Below are positions 19,451-29,095 of a stretch of DNA of 64,000 nucleotides, piece after piece. A program made the position numbers and the translations under genes. The notes beneath the pieces are model-generated. The model saw only the letters and a program-made list of their open reading frames with translations. It was not told where the DNA came from and searched no databases. Source of the stretch: CANKHA01 sp963731585 (GTDB lineage Bacteria; Pseudomonadota; Alphaproteobacteria; Rhizobiales; Xanthobacteraceae); contig CAVSWC010000010.1 of assembly GCA_963731585.1 (NCBI GenBank), positions 173,511 to 237,510 on the forward strand, in the 5' to 3' direction. Numbering within the stretch: the first letter of the stretch is position 1; every line of letters begins with the position of its first letter.

Positions 19451-19693
19451 GTGAAACCATCGCACGCAGCAAACGACAATCTGAAAGATGAACTGATCGG
19501 GCGCACCCGCGAGGTCTGGCAACCGCGCCTCGGGCGCGATCTGAGCCGCGAGGACGCCCGGCAGATCGCCGCGAACGTCACCGGCTTCTTCTCCGTCCTG
19601 GCCGAATGGTCGCGGGCGGAGATGCCCACCCCAGCGAACGACACCGGCAAGCCCGTCGCCTCCGACGACAAGGAGGTGCGCCATGACCGCTGA
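19451..19693 (+). CDS. small hypothetical protein of the cassette
   Basis: From a GTG at 19451 the frame encodes VKPSHAANDNLKDELIGRTR and a helix EDARQIAANVTGFFSVLAEW, about 80 residues. The longer frame from 19343 looks like a shadow. The end overlaps the next ATG at 19683, as in a translationally coupled operon. Short proteins with this layout commonly precede primase-like genes in alphaproteobacterial elements. Function unknown. Confidence 0.55.
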   Translation: MKPSHAANDNLKDELIGRTREVWQPRLGRDLSREDARQIAANVTGFFSVLAEWSRAEMPTPANDTGKPVASDDKEVRHDR

Positions 19694-20578
19694 GACCATC
19701 GCCAAGGCCCTCGGCGGGCGCAAGGCCGGCGGCGGCTGGATGGCGCGCTGCCCGGCCCATGACGATCGCGACGCCGAGCCTTTCGATCCGCGACGCGGAC
19801 GACGGCAAGGTGCTGGTGCGCTGCCATGCCGGCTGCGACCAGGAGCGCGTCATCGCGGCCCTGCGGGCGCGCGGCCTGTGGGCCGAGAACGGTCCGCGCT
19901 CGCTTTCGCGCACGGCGCGCCGCACGTCCGTCGAGCGCAAGCCGGATCACGACGACGCCAGGCGCAGCGAGGCCGCGCTCGCCATCTGGCAGTCCGCGAC
20001 GCCGGCACGGCGGAACGCCGGTCGAGACCTATCTCGCCTCGCGCGGCCTGCATCTCCCGCCGCCGCCGACGCTCCGCTTCCATGCCGGGCTGAAGCATCC
20101 CTCGGGCGGCATCTGGCCGGCGATGGTGGCGCTGGTGACGCGCGGCGCGGACGACACGCCGCTCGCGATCCACCGCACCTTCCTCGCCCGCGACGGCGGC
20201 GGCAAGGCGCCGGTCGATCCGCAGAAGATGATGCTCGGCCCGTGCCGTGGCGGCGCGGTGCGCCTCGCCGAGCCGGGCGACGTGCTGATGGTCGGCGAGG
20301 GCATCGAGACCTGCCTCGCCGCCATGCAGGCGACCGGCCATCCGGCCTGGGCGGCGCTTTCGACCTCCGGGCTGCGCACCCTCGATCTGCCGGACGACGT
20401 GCGCGACGTGATCGTGCTCGCCGATGGCGACGACGCCGGCGAGGCGGCGGCGCGCGATTGCGCCTGGCGCTGGAAGCGGGAGGGCCGCCGCGTGCGCATC
20501 GCCCGCCCGCCGCAGGGGATGGATTTCAACGACATGCTGCTGGGCCGCGCGCCCCGCATCGAGGAGGGCGCGCGATGA
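19683..20578 (+). CDS. toprim/primase-like protein, two frameshifts
   Basis: The N-terminus ALGGRKAGGGWMARCPAHDD then PSLSIRD and VLVRCHAGC forms a CHC2-like zinc-finger pattern. The second half has VLMVGEGIETCLAAMQATG and DVIVLADGDDAGEAAARDCA, the toprim motifs with catalytic E and DxD. The end GMDFNDMLLGR is also typical of phage and plasmid primases. Single extra bases near 19770 and 20010 split the frame. It likely synthesises primers for element replication and overlaps the ATPase start. Confidence 0.8.
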
Positions 20579-22542
20579 ACGACGACGATCCGAGACGAAC
20601 CCGAGAACCTGATCGCCGCCGCCATCGACGCGGCCGAGGAGATTCGCGATCCGCTGGACGGACTGGTCGAGAAGACCGCGACCGATCCCGGCGCGCCCTT
20701 CGCGCCCGAGGTGCTGGAGCGGCTCGCGGCGCTGAAGAAGGAGGACCGCGCCGCCTTCGAGGCGCTGCGGGCGCAGCTGAAGAAGGCCGGCTGCCGGGTG
20801 ACGGCGCTCGACGAGGCCATCGCCGAGGAAAGCGGCGACGCCGGCGGGCGCGGCCCGACGCAGGCCGACATCCTGATCGACCTCGCGCAGATCGGCCGAG
20901 CTGTTCCACACGCCCGACGGCACCGGCTTCGCCGATCTCGACATCAACGGCCACCGCGAGACCTGGCCGATCCGCGCCAAGGGCTTCCGCCGCTGGCTGG
21001 CGCGCCGCTTCTTCGAGGCGACGCAGGGCGCGCCGAGTTCGGAGGCGCTGCAATCGGCGCTCAACGTGATCGAGGCCAAGGCGCATTTCGACGCGCCGGA
21101 GCGCGTCGTCCATATCCGCGTCGGCGGACTGGACGAGCGGCTCTACCTCGATCTCGGCGACGAGACCTGGCGGGCGGTCGAGATCGACGCCACCGGCTGG
21201 CGGGTGATCGACAATCCGCCGGTGCGCTTCCGCCGCGCCGCCGGGATGCAGCCCTTGCCGGTGCCGGTGGCCGGCGGATCGATCGAGACGCTGCGCTCCT
21301 TCCTCAACGTCCAGTCCGATACCGACTTCGTGCTGGTGGTCGCCTGGGCGCTGGCGTGCCTGCGCAATCGCGGTCCCTATCCGGTGATCGTGCTGTCGGG
21401 CGAGCAGGGATCGGCCAAGTCCACCTTCTCGGCGATCCTGCGGGCGCTGCTCGATCCCAACACCGCGCCCTTGCGCGCCCTGCCGCGCGAGGATCGCGAC
21501 CTGTTCATCGCCGCCAGCAACGGCCATGTGCTGGCCTTCGACAACGTGTCGGGCCTGCCGGCGTGGATTTCCGACACGCTCTGCCGGCTGGCGACCGGCG
21601 GCGGCTTCGCCGTGCGCCAGCTCTACACCGACCAGGACGAGGTGCTGTTCGACGCCGCCCGGCCGGTGATCCTGAACGGCATCGAGGACATCGTCACCCG
21701 GCCCGACCTCGCCGACCGCGCCGTGTTCCTGACGCTGGAGCCGATCCCGGAGGAGCGCCGCCGGCCCGAGGCGGAACTGTGGGCCGCGTTCGAGGCCGAG
21801 CGCCCGCGCATCCTGGGCGTGCTGCTCGACGCCGTGGTGGAGGGCCTCAAGCGGCTGCCCGAGACCCGGCTGCGAGAAGCTGCCGCGCATGGCGGACTTC
21901 GCGCTGTGGGCGACGGCCTGCGAGACGGCGCTCTGGCCCGCCGGCACCTTCTGGTCGGCCTATTGCGGCAACCGCGACGAGGCGGTCGAGGGCGTGATCG
22001 ACGCCGACCCGATCGCCGCCGCCGTGCGCGCCGTGATGGCGACGCGGACGGTGTGGACGGGAACGGCCTCGGACCTTCTGGGCGCCCTTGCCGAGGTAGC
22101 GGGCGAGCGCGTCGCCAAGTCCAAGACCTGGCCGGACAGCCCTCGGGCGCTGGCGGGCCGGCTGCGCCGGGCGGCGACCTTCCTGCGCAAGATCGGCATC
22201 GAGATCGGCTTCGGGCGCGAGGGCCGGGCACGGACCCGCACCATCCGCATCACCACGACCCAGACCTTCTCCGCGCCAGAAAAGCCGGGGGCGCAACCGT
22301 CCGCACCGTCCGCATCGTCCGCGCCCACGCCGAAATCCAATCCGGCCAACGGCTTCGCGGCTCAGTCCGTGCGGACGGTCGCCCGCGATGCGGACGGTAG
22401 CGGCAATGGCGACGCTCCGACCGTCCGCGCCAACCCCTTGAAAACCAACGCTGGGACCGCTGCGGACGGTGCGGACGCAAATCCCCCGCCCCAATCTGGG
22501 CCGGAAAAAACAGGGGCTCCGGGCTGGAGGACACGGCTATGA
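20575..22542 (+). CDS. P-loop ATPase of mobile-element replication module, frameshifted
   Basis: About 655 residues. The Walker A motif VIVLSGEQGSAKSTFSAILR is near residue 275, with a Walker B-like GHVLAFDNVSGLP some 45 residues on. Homologs in alphaproteobacterial prophages and ICEs sit next to a toprim protein, and the pair resembles a split primase-helicase. Frame changes occur near 20590, 20895 and 21875. The last 90 residues are low-complexity, rich in A, S, P and T. It starts inside the stop of the primase-like gene. Confidence 0.7.
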
Positions 22543-23048
22543 GCGCGGCCGAGGCTCTGAAGGCGGCCCGCGCCGCCGGCGTCGAACTCGCACTCGACGG
22601 CGACGACCTGGTGCTGGAGGCAGCCTCGGCACCGCCGGCCGCCGTGCTCGATGCGCTCTCCGCGTCACAAGGCCGAGATCGTGGCGCTGCTGCGGCCCGG
22701 CCGACGACGGCTGGTCGGCCGAGGACTGGCAGGTCTTCTTCGACGAGCGGGCCGGCATCGCCGAGTTCGATGGCGGACTGCCGCGCGCGGAGGCCGAGGC
22801 CCGCGCCTTCGCCTGCTGCGTCGTCGAATGGCTGAACCGCAATCCCGAGCGCTCGCCGCCGGGCGCTGCCTCGGCTGCGGCGGTGCGCGAGCACGCCCAC
22901 GACCCGCTGCTGCCGTACGGCACCGAACCGACCGGCCATGCCTGGCTGCATTCGCGCTGCTGGCCCGCATGGCACGCCGCCACGCAAGGCCGAGGCGGTC
23001 GCCGCGCTGGCGGCCATGGGAATCGACCAACCGAGGACAGACCGATGA
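22539..23048 (+). CDS. TubC_N-like domain protein, frameshifted
   Basis: Starts MSAAEALKAARAAGVELALD, then GDDLVLEAASAPP and, after a shift, RHKAEIVALLRPG. This is the pattern of the TubC N-terminal docking domain (short helix, two strands, helix). The second part has DDGWSAEDWQVFFDERAGIA and a possible zinc site (CLGCG and HSRCWPAWH). Such proteins recur in alphaproteobacterial mobile elements and are not linked to peptide synthesis there. Two or three shifts interrupt it. The stop overlaps the next ATG. Confidence 0.55.
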
Positions 23049-23718
23049 CGGGAAAGAAAATTGCGAAAAAAAGCACGCCGACGACCGTGGTCGCCAACGA
23101 TCCCGACGACCTGAGAGGCACGCTCAAGACTATCGGCGGATCGCGTTCCGACCATTGGAACAACATTCTCGCCAACCAAGCGGTCCAGGCGCTCTGGCTG
23201 AAGCATTCCGACCCGGAGACGCGGGACAAGCAATACAGCGCCACCGTCGCCGCGCTGGTCGGCATCGGGCCGAAGGACGAACTGGAAGGCATGATGGCGG
23301 CGCAGCTGATCGCCGCTCACAACGCCGCGATGGAATGCTACCGGCGCGCCATGATCGGCGAGCAGACGTTCGAGGGCCGTCGCGAGAATCTCAACCAAGC
23401 GAACAAGCTCTCCCGCACCTATGCGACGCTGCTCGAAGCTCTCAATCGCCACCGCGGCAAGGGCCAGCAGAAGGTCACCGTGGAGCACGTCCACGTCCAC
23501 GCCGGCGGACAAGCCATCGTCGGCAATGTCGAGAGCCCGGGGGGAGGGGTTCGCAGCAAAATCAGAGGATCAACCCCATGCAAAGCGGATTGCCCATGCA
23601 CCTCAGCCGACGATGCGGAGCGCGGACACGACGCGGGAGCCCGGTGCCGGTCGCCGGCGATGCCGAACGGCCGGTGCCGAATGCACGGCGGAATGTCGCC
23701 GGGAGCACCGAAGGGTAA
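23045..23718 (+). CDS. hypothetical protein of the cassette, frameshifted near its end
   Basis: Starts MTGKKIAKKSTPTTVVANDP. The conserved core contains WNNILANQAVQALWLKHSD, MMAAQLIAAHNAAMECYRRA and LNRHRGKGQQKVTVEHVHVH, a helical protein common on Rhizobiales elements, annotated only as hypothetical. After shifts near 23550 and 23640 the natural frame continues EDQPHAKRIAHAP and ends at the TAA at 23716. It overlaps the next gene by 141 bases in another frame. Confidence 0.6.
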
Positions 23719-23818
23719 TAAGAACGCCCTCAAGCACGGCCGCTACACGGCCGAAGCCATTGCACGGCGCAAAGAGATTGCCGAGTTAATCCGTCAGGTG
23801 CTGCAGTTGGTATCGTGA
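23578..23818 (+). CDS. HGG-motif small protein, one frameshift, 3' end cut by the inverted repeat
   Basis: The frame MQSGLPMHLSRRCGARTRRG continues, after one extra G near 23642, as CRSPAMPNGRCRMHGGMSPG and PKGNKNALKHGRYTAEA. This is the small HGG-x-SPG-x-PKGN family often found on alphaproteobacterial prophages and elements. Conserved cysteines and histidine suggest a zinc site. Relatives run somewhat further than VLQLVS, so the last codons may come from junction sequence. A decayed second copy is at 38903. Confidence 0.6.
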
Positions 23819-23820
23819 TC

Positions 23821-24020
23821 GCGACGGTCGATCGGAAGAGCCACTCCTTTCCCGGGCACCATCCATGGCAAGTTTATTGAAGAAGGTGCAGGCCCTGCGC
23901 AGGTTCAGCATGCGAAGTTGCGGCTTGTGCTATTCCTGCCAGGCCACAACGCGTGAGCAGCCCCCTCGATTGCTGCTACGGACCTAGTGGCGGCGCCGGC
24001 AGCGTTGCGATGTAGGCTTC
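23821..24020. repeat. right arm of the inverted repeat bounding the cassette
   Basis: Reverse complement of 17336-17534, with scattered mismatches and a few one-base gaps. Its minus strand carries the HAF-gene tail YIATLPAPPLGP and stop, although no HAF gene lies to the right. The inner edge starts at gcgacggtcgatcgg, directly after the cassette's last gene. Confidence 0.8.
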
Positions 24021-24173
24021 GCGGAGTGGGCTACATGCCCTCCTGCACGCGCAAAAAGGCAGGGACTTTCTTGTTCTTGACCTTGATCCACGTCCGGCCA
24101 CGGCCCGAGCGGTCATTAGCGTCTTTTGCATTCCCAATTCGCCGCAAAGCTAGGGGTGGTATCCTGCCGGCCC

Positions 24174-24218
24174 ATGAGCCTGCCGGAAGCTATGAAATTC
24201 GGGTTACTGAAGCCGTGA
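24174..24218 (+). pseudogene. 5' remnant of the MSLPG small-protein family
   Basis: Only MSLPEAMKFGLLKP is left before a stop. The first codons and the preceding GGTATCCTGCCGG match the family's other copies (9317, 29031, 29638). It sits immediately upstream of the arsC remnant. Confidence 0.4.
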
Positions 24219-24552
24219 CTGACACACAGCTCAACGTTCTTTTCCTTTGCACCGGCAATTCCGCGCGCTCGATCATGGCGGAAGCGATTTTGAACAAGAT
24301 TGGTAAGGGCCGATTTCGCGCGTTCAGCGCGGGCAGTCAGCCAAAGGGGCAGGTGCACCACCAGATTACCGTCTGCAACAATGCCGCCGGCGAGTCGTGC
24401 ACGATCATGCCGGGAAACCGGCAAAGGATCACTGGGATATACCAGACCCCGCCGCAGCAACGGGAAGCCGGGACCAGATCGAGGTCGCCTTCCAGCAAGC
24501 CTACGACATGCTGCAAGAGCGCATATCCGCCCTGGTGGCGCGACAGCAATGA
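24215..24552 (+). pseudogene. arsC: arsenate reductase (LMW-phosphatase type), internally deleted and frameshifted
   Basis: After the GTG at 24215 the protein reads TQLNVLFLCTGNSARSIMAE. CTGNSARS is the P-loop C-x5-R-type catalytic site of thioredoxin-coupled ArsC. The text runs to AFSAGSQPKGQVH, then jumps to TVCNNAAGESCTIMPG, so about 30-35 residues between are missing. After another shift the end DHWDIPDPAAATGSRDQIEV and YDMLQERISALVARQQ is normal. The deletion should inactivate it. Its stop overlaps the aquaporin start, an ars-operon arrangement. Confidence 0.75.
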
Positions 24553-24944
24553 CCGGCGATATTCTTCGGCGCGCCACAGCTGAAGCGCTCGGTACAGCGT
24601 TCGTGCTCGCCACGGTGATCGGCTCTGGCGTCATGGCGTTCAATCTGGCTGGCGGCAACGGAGCTATAGCGCTCCTGTGCAACACCATCCCGACTGGTGC
24701 GATCCTCGCCGTGTTGATCCTGACTTTTGGGCCGGTATCTGGCGCGCATTTCAACCCGGCTGTATCAGCCGCCTTCGCGCTGCGCGGCGAATTGCCCAGG
24801 TCTGTTGTAGCCATATCGCTGAGGGTGTCCCCGTCGATCACTTGGACTGCGCCAGACGCGATGGGCTCCGCCGTCGCTTTCCGCTGTCTGATAGGCTTCA
24901 GCGGACGGCCCCTGTACGGGCTTCCTAGAGATCTCCGCTACTAG
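24549..24944 (+). pseudogene. aqpS: arsenic-operon aquaglyceroporin AqpS, truncated
   Basis: MTGDILRRATAEALGTAFVL starts a MIP protein, with VSGAHFNPAVSAAFALRGEL carrying the first NPA box. Recognisable sequence ends about 90 residues in. The remaining frame to 24944 is unrelated, and the second NPA half is missing. In Sinorhizobium the aqpS-arsC pair exports arsenite as a channel. Here both genes are broken. Confidence 0.7.
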
Positions 24945-25207
24945 GCGCGCCCCAAGACCTCACCAACCCGACGATGCGACCAGCTACGACCGCGCGCCGT
25001 TGTTAACCCCCGTTCATTGAGCTTGTCGGCGATGGCCGCATGGGTCGCGATACCGTTCGCTGCCGCGCTGCAACGGTCACGGGCAACCGCAGATCAGGAA
25101 GCTGGCCGAAGGTCCCGACCAGGCCAAAGCCGCCCTGGCCGCGTCGCGAGCCCGGTCCGTAAGCCGCGCGGCGCCAGTGGACACCCGAAGCAAGCCGCCT
25201 GGAACTT
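24945..25207. other. intergenic, no supported gene
   Basis: Between the aqpS remnant and tRNA-Gly I see only chance frames. No repeat was recognised. Confidence 0.4.
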
Positions 25208-25281
25208 TGGAGCGAGCCAATGGAATCGAACCATTGCTTCCACCTTGGAAAGGTGGCGCTCTGCCACTGAGCTAGGCCCGC
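25208..25281 (-). tRNA. tRNA-Gly (anticodon TCC)
   Basis: The minus strand folds as a full cloverleaf of 74 nt with an encoded CCA. The acceptor stem pairs GCGGGCC with GGCTCGC (one G-T), the D arm starts TAGCTCAGTGG, the anticodon loop is TTTCCAA, and the T loop is TTCGATT. The discriminator base is T. It is intact although it lies in a decayed region. Confidence 0.92.
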
Positions 25282-25404
25282 ACCCGGTTACATGTAGCGA
25301 CGCATGGTGAAAAAACTTTAAATGGCGAACCGGGCGCCTGGCAGTAAGCCGCGTCGCCCGTCTCTGGTTCGTAGTCGGTCTCGTCGGGCTCCCTGCCGTC
25401 ATGC

Positions 25405-25875
25405 TCATGTTCTGCGTCGTCGCCCCGGCCCTCGTGCCATAGGGTCTGATCCATCATCTGAGTTGAACCCAGCGAAGGTCGCCGTCGCCAATCTCTTTCG
25501 CGGGATCGTCGTCTTCCAGATCGGGGTCTGCAGGTCGCTATTGAGAAACTCGATTAGTTCTTCAACGAGCTGCACGACGGCGGGGCGAAACTCCGGCCCG
25601 CTCGTTCGCCACATGATCTTTAGCTTCTCATCTACCGACTCCAGGTGGCGGCCTATCTTTATCGAGCCAGGGCTGTGGTATTCCTCGATCAGCCATTGGC
25701 GACTTCTCCTGCTGTTGCCGTGGTCAGGGCCGTCGGGGGTGAGGTAACACCCTCGGCGGCCCGATATCGGAAGCGACGAGTCACGCAGTCCTTGGCGATG
25801 CGCCGCAGCTCGAGAGCGTTTGGGAGCCGGTTTTGGCACACGTTCGCCGATGCCGCCTATGCCCGGTTCGGACAA
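25405..25875 (-). CDS. hypothetical protein
   Basis: The frame has a natural-looking core, RQWLIEEYHSPGSIKIGRHL then WRTSGPEFRPAVVQLVEELI and FLNSDLQTPIWKTTIPRK, with balanced composition. The first 50 residues and the arginine-rich end look non-coding, so the true start is unclear and one or more shifts are likely. No family recognised. Confidence 0.35.
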   Translation of the reverse strand: MSEPGIGGIGERVPKPAPKRSRAAAHRQGLRDSSLPISGRRGCYLTPDGPDHGNSRRSRQWLIEEYHSPGSIKIGRHLESVDEKLKIMWRTSGPEFRPAVVQLVEELIEFLNSDLQTPIWKTTIPRKRLATATFAGFNSDDGSDPMARGPGRRRRT

Positions 25876-26080
25876 GGAGTGCGATGCTTTCCCATCAAGG
25901 CAAGGATCTCGCGCCCTGCGTATTTCTTAGCTGGGATATGACGAAGCACGAATAGCAGACTGGCGCCCATCCTCATGCGCCGTGCCAGCATTGCTGCGCT
26001 GAGCCCCCTCCAGGCGACGGCAACCAACACGAGCCGCGAACCGCTCGGCCTTGGCCTTTACCGCAGCAGCGCCCTCGCTA

Positions 26081-26367
26081 TCAGCCCTTTGGTTTGTCTT
26101 CCTCCTCGGGGGGTGCTGCGCCTTTTGGAATATCGATTGCACAATTCCAATTGAATTAAGGGGTACTCGCTCCTTGTGTAGGAGTTGCAGGAGTCGGGGA
26201 TGTTGGACAGGATCAATGCCGTTATAGTTGGTAAAGCGACAGGTGTTGCAGATGTTGATGCGCCAAGTGGGAATGTATTGGCCGTCGTAGACATACCGTC
26301 CGAACTGAAACTGGCGCTTACACAGGAAGCACTCATAGAAGAGATTTGGCTTCTCGTTGACCATCAT
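26081..26367 (-). CDS. small cysteine-pair protein, one frameshift
   Basis: MMVNEKPNLFYECFLCKRQF carries a first C-x2-C, and WRINICNTCRFTNYNGIDP carries the second, together a zinc-ribbon-like pair. HPRLLQLLHKERVPLNS follows. After a one-base change near 26158 the frame ends NWNCAIDIPKGAAPPEEED and stops at 26081. The layout matches short proteins frequent in Bradyrhizobium. Function unknown. Confidence 0.6.
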
Positions 26368-26398
26368 TCAAATAGCGGTGCTCGCTTTAAACATACAA

Positions 26399-26428
26399 CG
26401 AAAAAGCCCCGGCCGCCGGCGGGGGGCT
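26399..26428 (-). terminator. intrinsic terminator
   Basis: On the minus strand AGCCCC and GGGGCT enclose a GC-rich loop that can extend the stem, directly followed by TTTTTCG. It begins 11 bases past the stop of the small minus-strand gene at 26439, so it fits as that gene's terminator. Confidence 0.75.
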
Positions 26429-26438
26429 GATACTCAGT

Positions 26439-26710
26439 TTAGACACACAGGTGTACAGTAAATGGGTGGTCTTCCGCCCGAGCCTGTAACCCTCGCAAAC
26501 TACCGGCCCGCCGTCTGTCGGATTGCGCACTGCTGATTGCCCGGCATGCAGGTCTGCGAGCGCGCTTACCTTTTGGATATGCGAAGATTGCCTCGTCTCT
26601 CTCCTCTGCCGCGCGGAAATCCCGGCGCGCATTATCCTTAATTGCGGTGTAAACGCGGGGCTTGCGAACAAAGCAATCGGATAGCGGCGCGCGCAAAGAA
26701 TATATGGCAT
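26439..26710 (-). pseudogene. small exported protein sharing its signal peptide with the YadA-like gene, frameshifted
   Basis: The start MPYILCARRYPIALFASPAF copies the MPHILCANRARRYPIALLAS start at 14560, including the upstream region, where both have CGCGGGG-cGCGATGCACCG. The part after the signal peptide is unrelated to head repeats. In another frame it reads RRDFRAAEERDEAIFAYPK and ends FTVHLCV. At least one shift separates these parts. It is followed by a terminator. Confidence 0.5.
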
Positions 26711-26924
26711 TGGTCGTCCCTCGGTTATGTCGCACGGCGCGGGGCCGCGATGCACCGTGATGCTAGATGTATCAGATCTGAGTCTTCGCCCTTCCGCCCA
26801 TACACACGCACGCATTTCTCCGCCACCAGATCCAGCCGAGGAGGAGAAACCACCACCCGGCAATTCCGGCCCACATGAAGGGAGCCGCCTTTAGGCCGTG
26901 AACCCATAAATCTGCTAAGTGGAC

Positions 26925-27035
26925 GGCTTGCCAAAGTCCGCTATGCCCCTATAGCGACCAAATTTCGCAGCACAGCGAACAGACTTGGCGATGTCCGCGC
27001 TACCCTCAGAAACGGACATCCGGGCTAGCTTTCGG
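26925..27035. repeat. dispersed MSAFG/KADI-type intergenic repeat, copy a (degenerate)
   Basis: Contains gtccgctatgcccctatagc, gatgtccgcg and aaacggacat, the skeleton of the repeat seen in better form at 35815 and 36910. It lies just downstream of the MASE4 kinase. Confidence 0.5.
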
Positions 27036-27097
27036 CACGTCTGCTTAGGGGCCAAGAACCGACGTCGAGCGGCTAAGGCGTGTCCGCCACTTTTGCA

Positions 27098-28678
27098 TCA
27101 TTCGCTGCACGGCAAAACGATTCTAAATATTGAACCGTGCGGTGCGCCAGGCGATACCGACAACGAGCCGCCATGGCGGTCGATGATCGATTGGCAAATT
27201 GCGAGACCTATCCCCATGCCGTTCGATTTCGTGGTGAAGAAGGCGTCGAAAATCTGACCCGCATTCTTCGGATCAATTCCTGTTCCGGAGTCTTCGACCG
27301 TTATCTCAATGCCATCCGGAGCCAGGCTCGTCTGACCTGACGGTCAACACGCGAGGCCGATCGTTGACGCCGCGCATCGCATCCATGGCGTTGTTCACCA
27401 AGTTCAAGATGACTTGTTGCAACTGAACGTGATGGCCCACGGACCGGGGCGAGTTTCGGTGCCAATCCGAGCTGGATCGTGATCCGCTTCCTCCTCCAGG
27501 TCGCGGCGCGCCAGCGCAATCGTCTCCCTGATCAATTCGTTCGGATCGAGCGTGATCTTTGCATATTCGGTGCGCGAAGAGATGGCCCTGACCGATTTTA
27601 TCACCTCGTTCGCGCGATGCACGTCTCGATCGATGTCCGTGAAACTATCGCGCGCCTTGTTGATATCGGGCGAAGCCCTGTCGAGCTAGAGTAAGCCCGT
27701 ATCGGCGTTAAGTCCACAATCGCACCCTAGCGGCTGCCTGATTTCGTGTTCAATCGCGGCCGACAGTCGCATCCAGCGTCACCAGTCGGCCTTCGCGTTC
27801 GCGGTGGTGCGCCAGCACAGAGATGGCCAGCCGAGCGTAAAGCATCGTCGATTCTGCAAGCAGCACAAACAGGACAAAGCTCGCCGACATGATTGCGAAT
27901 GTGCGGTTGGCATACCACGCAACATCGAAACGATAGCCGACCATGTTCACCAATATTGAAGACAGCAGCCATGCCAGCGAGGCGACGAGAAGCCACAGGT
28001 CGAGCACTGAGCGTCGAAAAAGCCAAAGCAACACAAACGCAGTCGCGCAAATAGTCAGCATGACAGCGGAGACGATTGTTACCGCGCCGCGCGCGATCGG
28101 TGACGGTCATCACGATGTCCGGCAACAGGTCTTCATGCACGGTGGACGAACCAAACTATGCCGCACACTAGAGACTGTGACTAGGCAGATACTTGCGAGG
28201 ATGGCGGTTCGAATCGAACTGCGGGCTAGCTGCGTCCCGCCAGAAACTCTTCCCAGGACCGCATACGCGATGATTGTCGCTGGCAGTCCCAGATGCCAGG
28301 CCGAGAATAGCCAAGGCGACGTTTGCAAACCCGCGCCGAGCAGGCCCGGCCGGTGCGAACGCACCCGGAAAGGTGAGCGCATAGGCGACAACAATAAGCG
28401 CGGTGTAGAGATATCCGCTAGCGAGCAGCAGCAGCGCGCGGAGTGCGCAAAATGAAGAACTGCGCATACAATAGCGTTGCCGTAATCGTATCGTTAAGAA
28501 ACATAACCGTCGCAGCGATTGGAAGAAATACGTTGAGCTGCCCCAACCGGATGCCCGCAAAGGGTAAAACAGCGAGAAACAGGGTCAACAAGAGCAAGCC
28601 GACAACGAATGCCGTCCGCTCCTGCCGACGGCTGGGTGCGAGAGCAGAGATTAGGACTGGTTGCTGGCTTTCGGGCAT
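27098..28678 (-). pseudogene. MASE4-type sensor histidine kinase, multiply frameshifted
   Basis: The first 80 residues after the ATG at 28678 (RTAFVVGLLLLTLFLAVLPF and following helices) match the MASE4 membrane sensor. Further membrane segments appear in two other frames. A phospho-acceptor region encodes IEHEIRQPLG near 27735. Near the end, VEDSGTGIDPKNAGQIFDAF and GMGIGLAICQSIIDRHGG are the G1 and G2 ATP-binding boxes, and the frame stops at 27098. All kinase parts are in order, so the gene may have been whole recently. At least five shifts are needed. Confidence 0.7.
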
Positions 28679-29030
28679 AACGCGGCCGGGCTCGGGTTCT
28701 CCATGCCTAACCGCATATGGCTAGCGCATTTGGAGGCAAACCGTCAAAGGCGCAGAAGCAATTCCCTGCTGGCAGAACGATGCGTCATGGCACTGTATGT
28801 AGTTTTCCAGCAACCGCAACCGCTCCCGCCGTCGCATGTCAGCCCCAAGACCCAAGAGTTGCATTGTATCATTCGATACGCATCACCTTGATTTTGACAG
28901 TGCCAAGGAATCTCGACTGGCCTAGAACTGCAATTCTGGCGGTTCTCGCGGCCCCTCGTTTCATTCGGTTTTGATGCCGACTGCGATTAACTACCCGACA
29001 ACGAAAGGCGCGCGTGATAATCCCCCGGCC
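28679..29030. other. intergenic, no supported gene
   Basis: About 350 bp upstream of the MASE4 kinase. It presumably holds that gene's promoter. No gene, hairpin or repeat recognised. Confidence 0.4.
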
Positions 29031-29095
29031 ATGAGCCTGCCGGGAAACTCTGCGCCCCAACGAGTTCGGCCAGCCGGATTATGCGCTTAATCTGG
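29031..29095 (+). pseudogene. 5' remnant of the MSLPG small-protein family
   Basis: ATGAGCCTGCCGGGAAAC followed by CTGCGCCCCAACGAGTTC and CAGCCGGATTATGCG encodes, with one shift, MSLPGN and LRPNEFGQPDYA. This matches residues 1-20 of the intact gene at 29638. Confidence 0.55.

Noticed and set aside
19850..23512. Several long minus-strand frames (up to 473 codons) across the cassette
   Set aside because: They are antisense to the toprim, ATPase and downstream genes, where GC-rich third positions suppress stops. The plus-strand products carry recognisable motifs.
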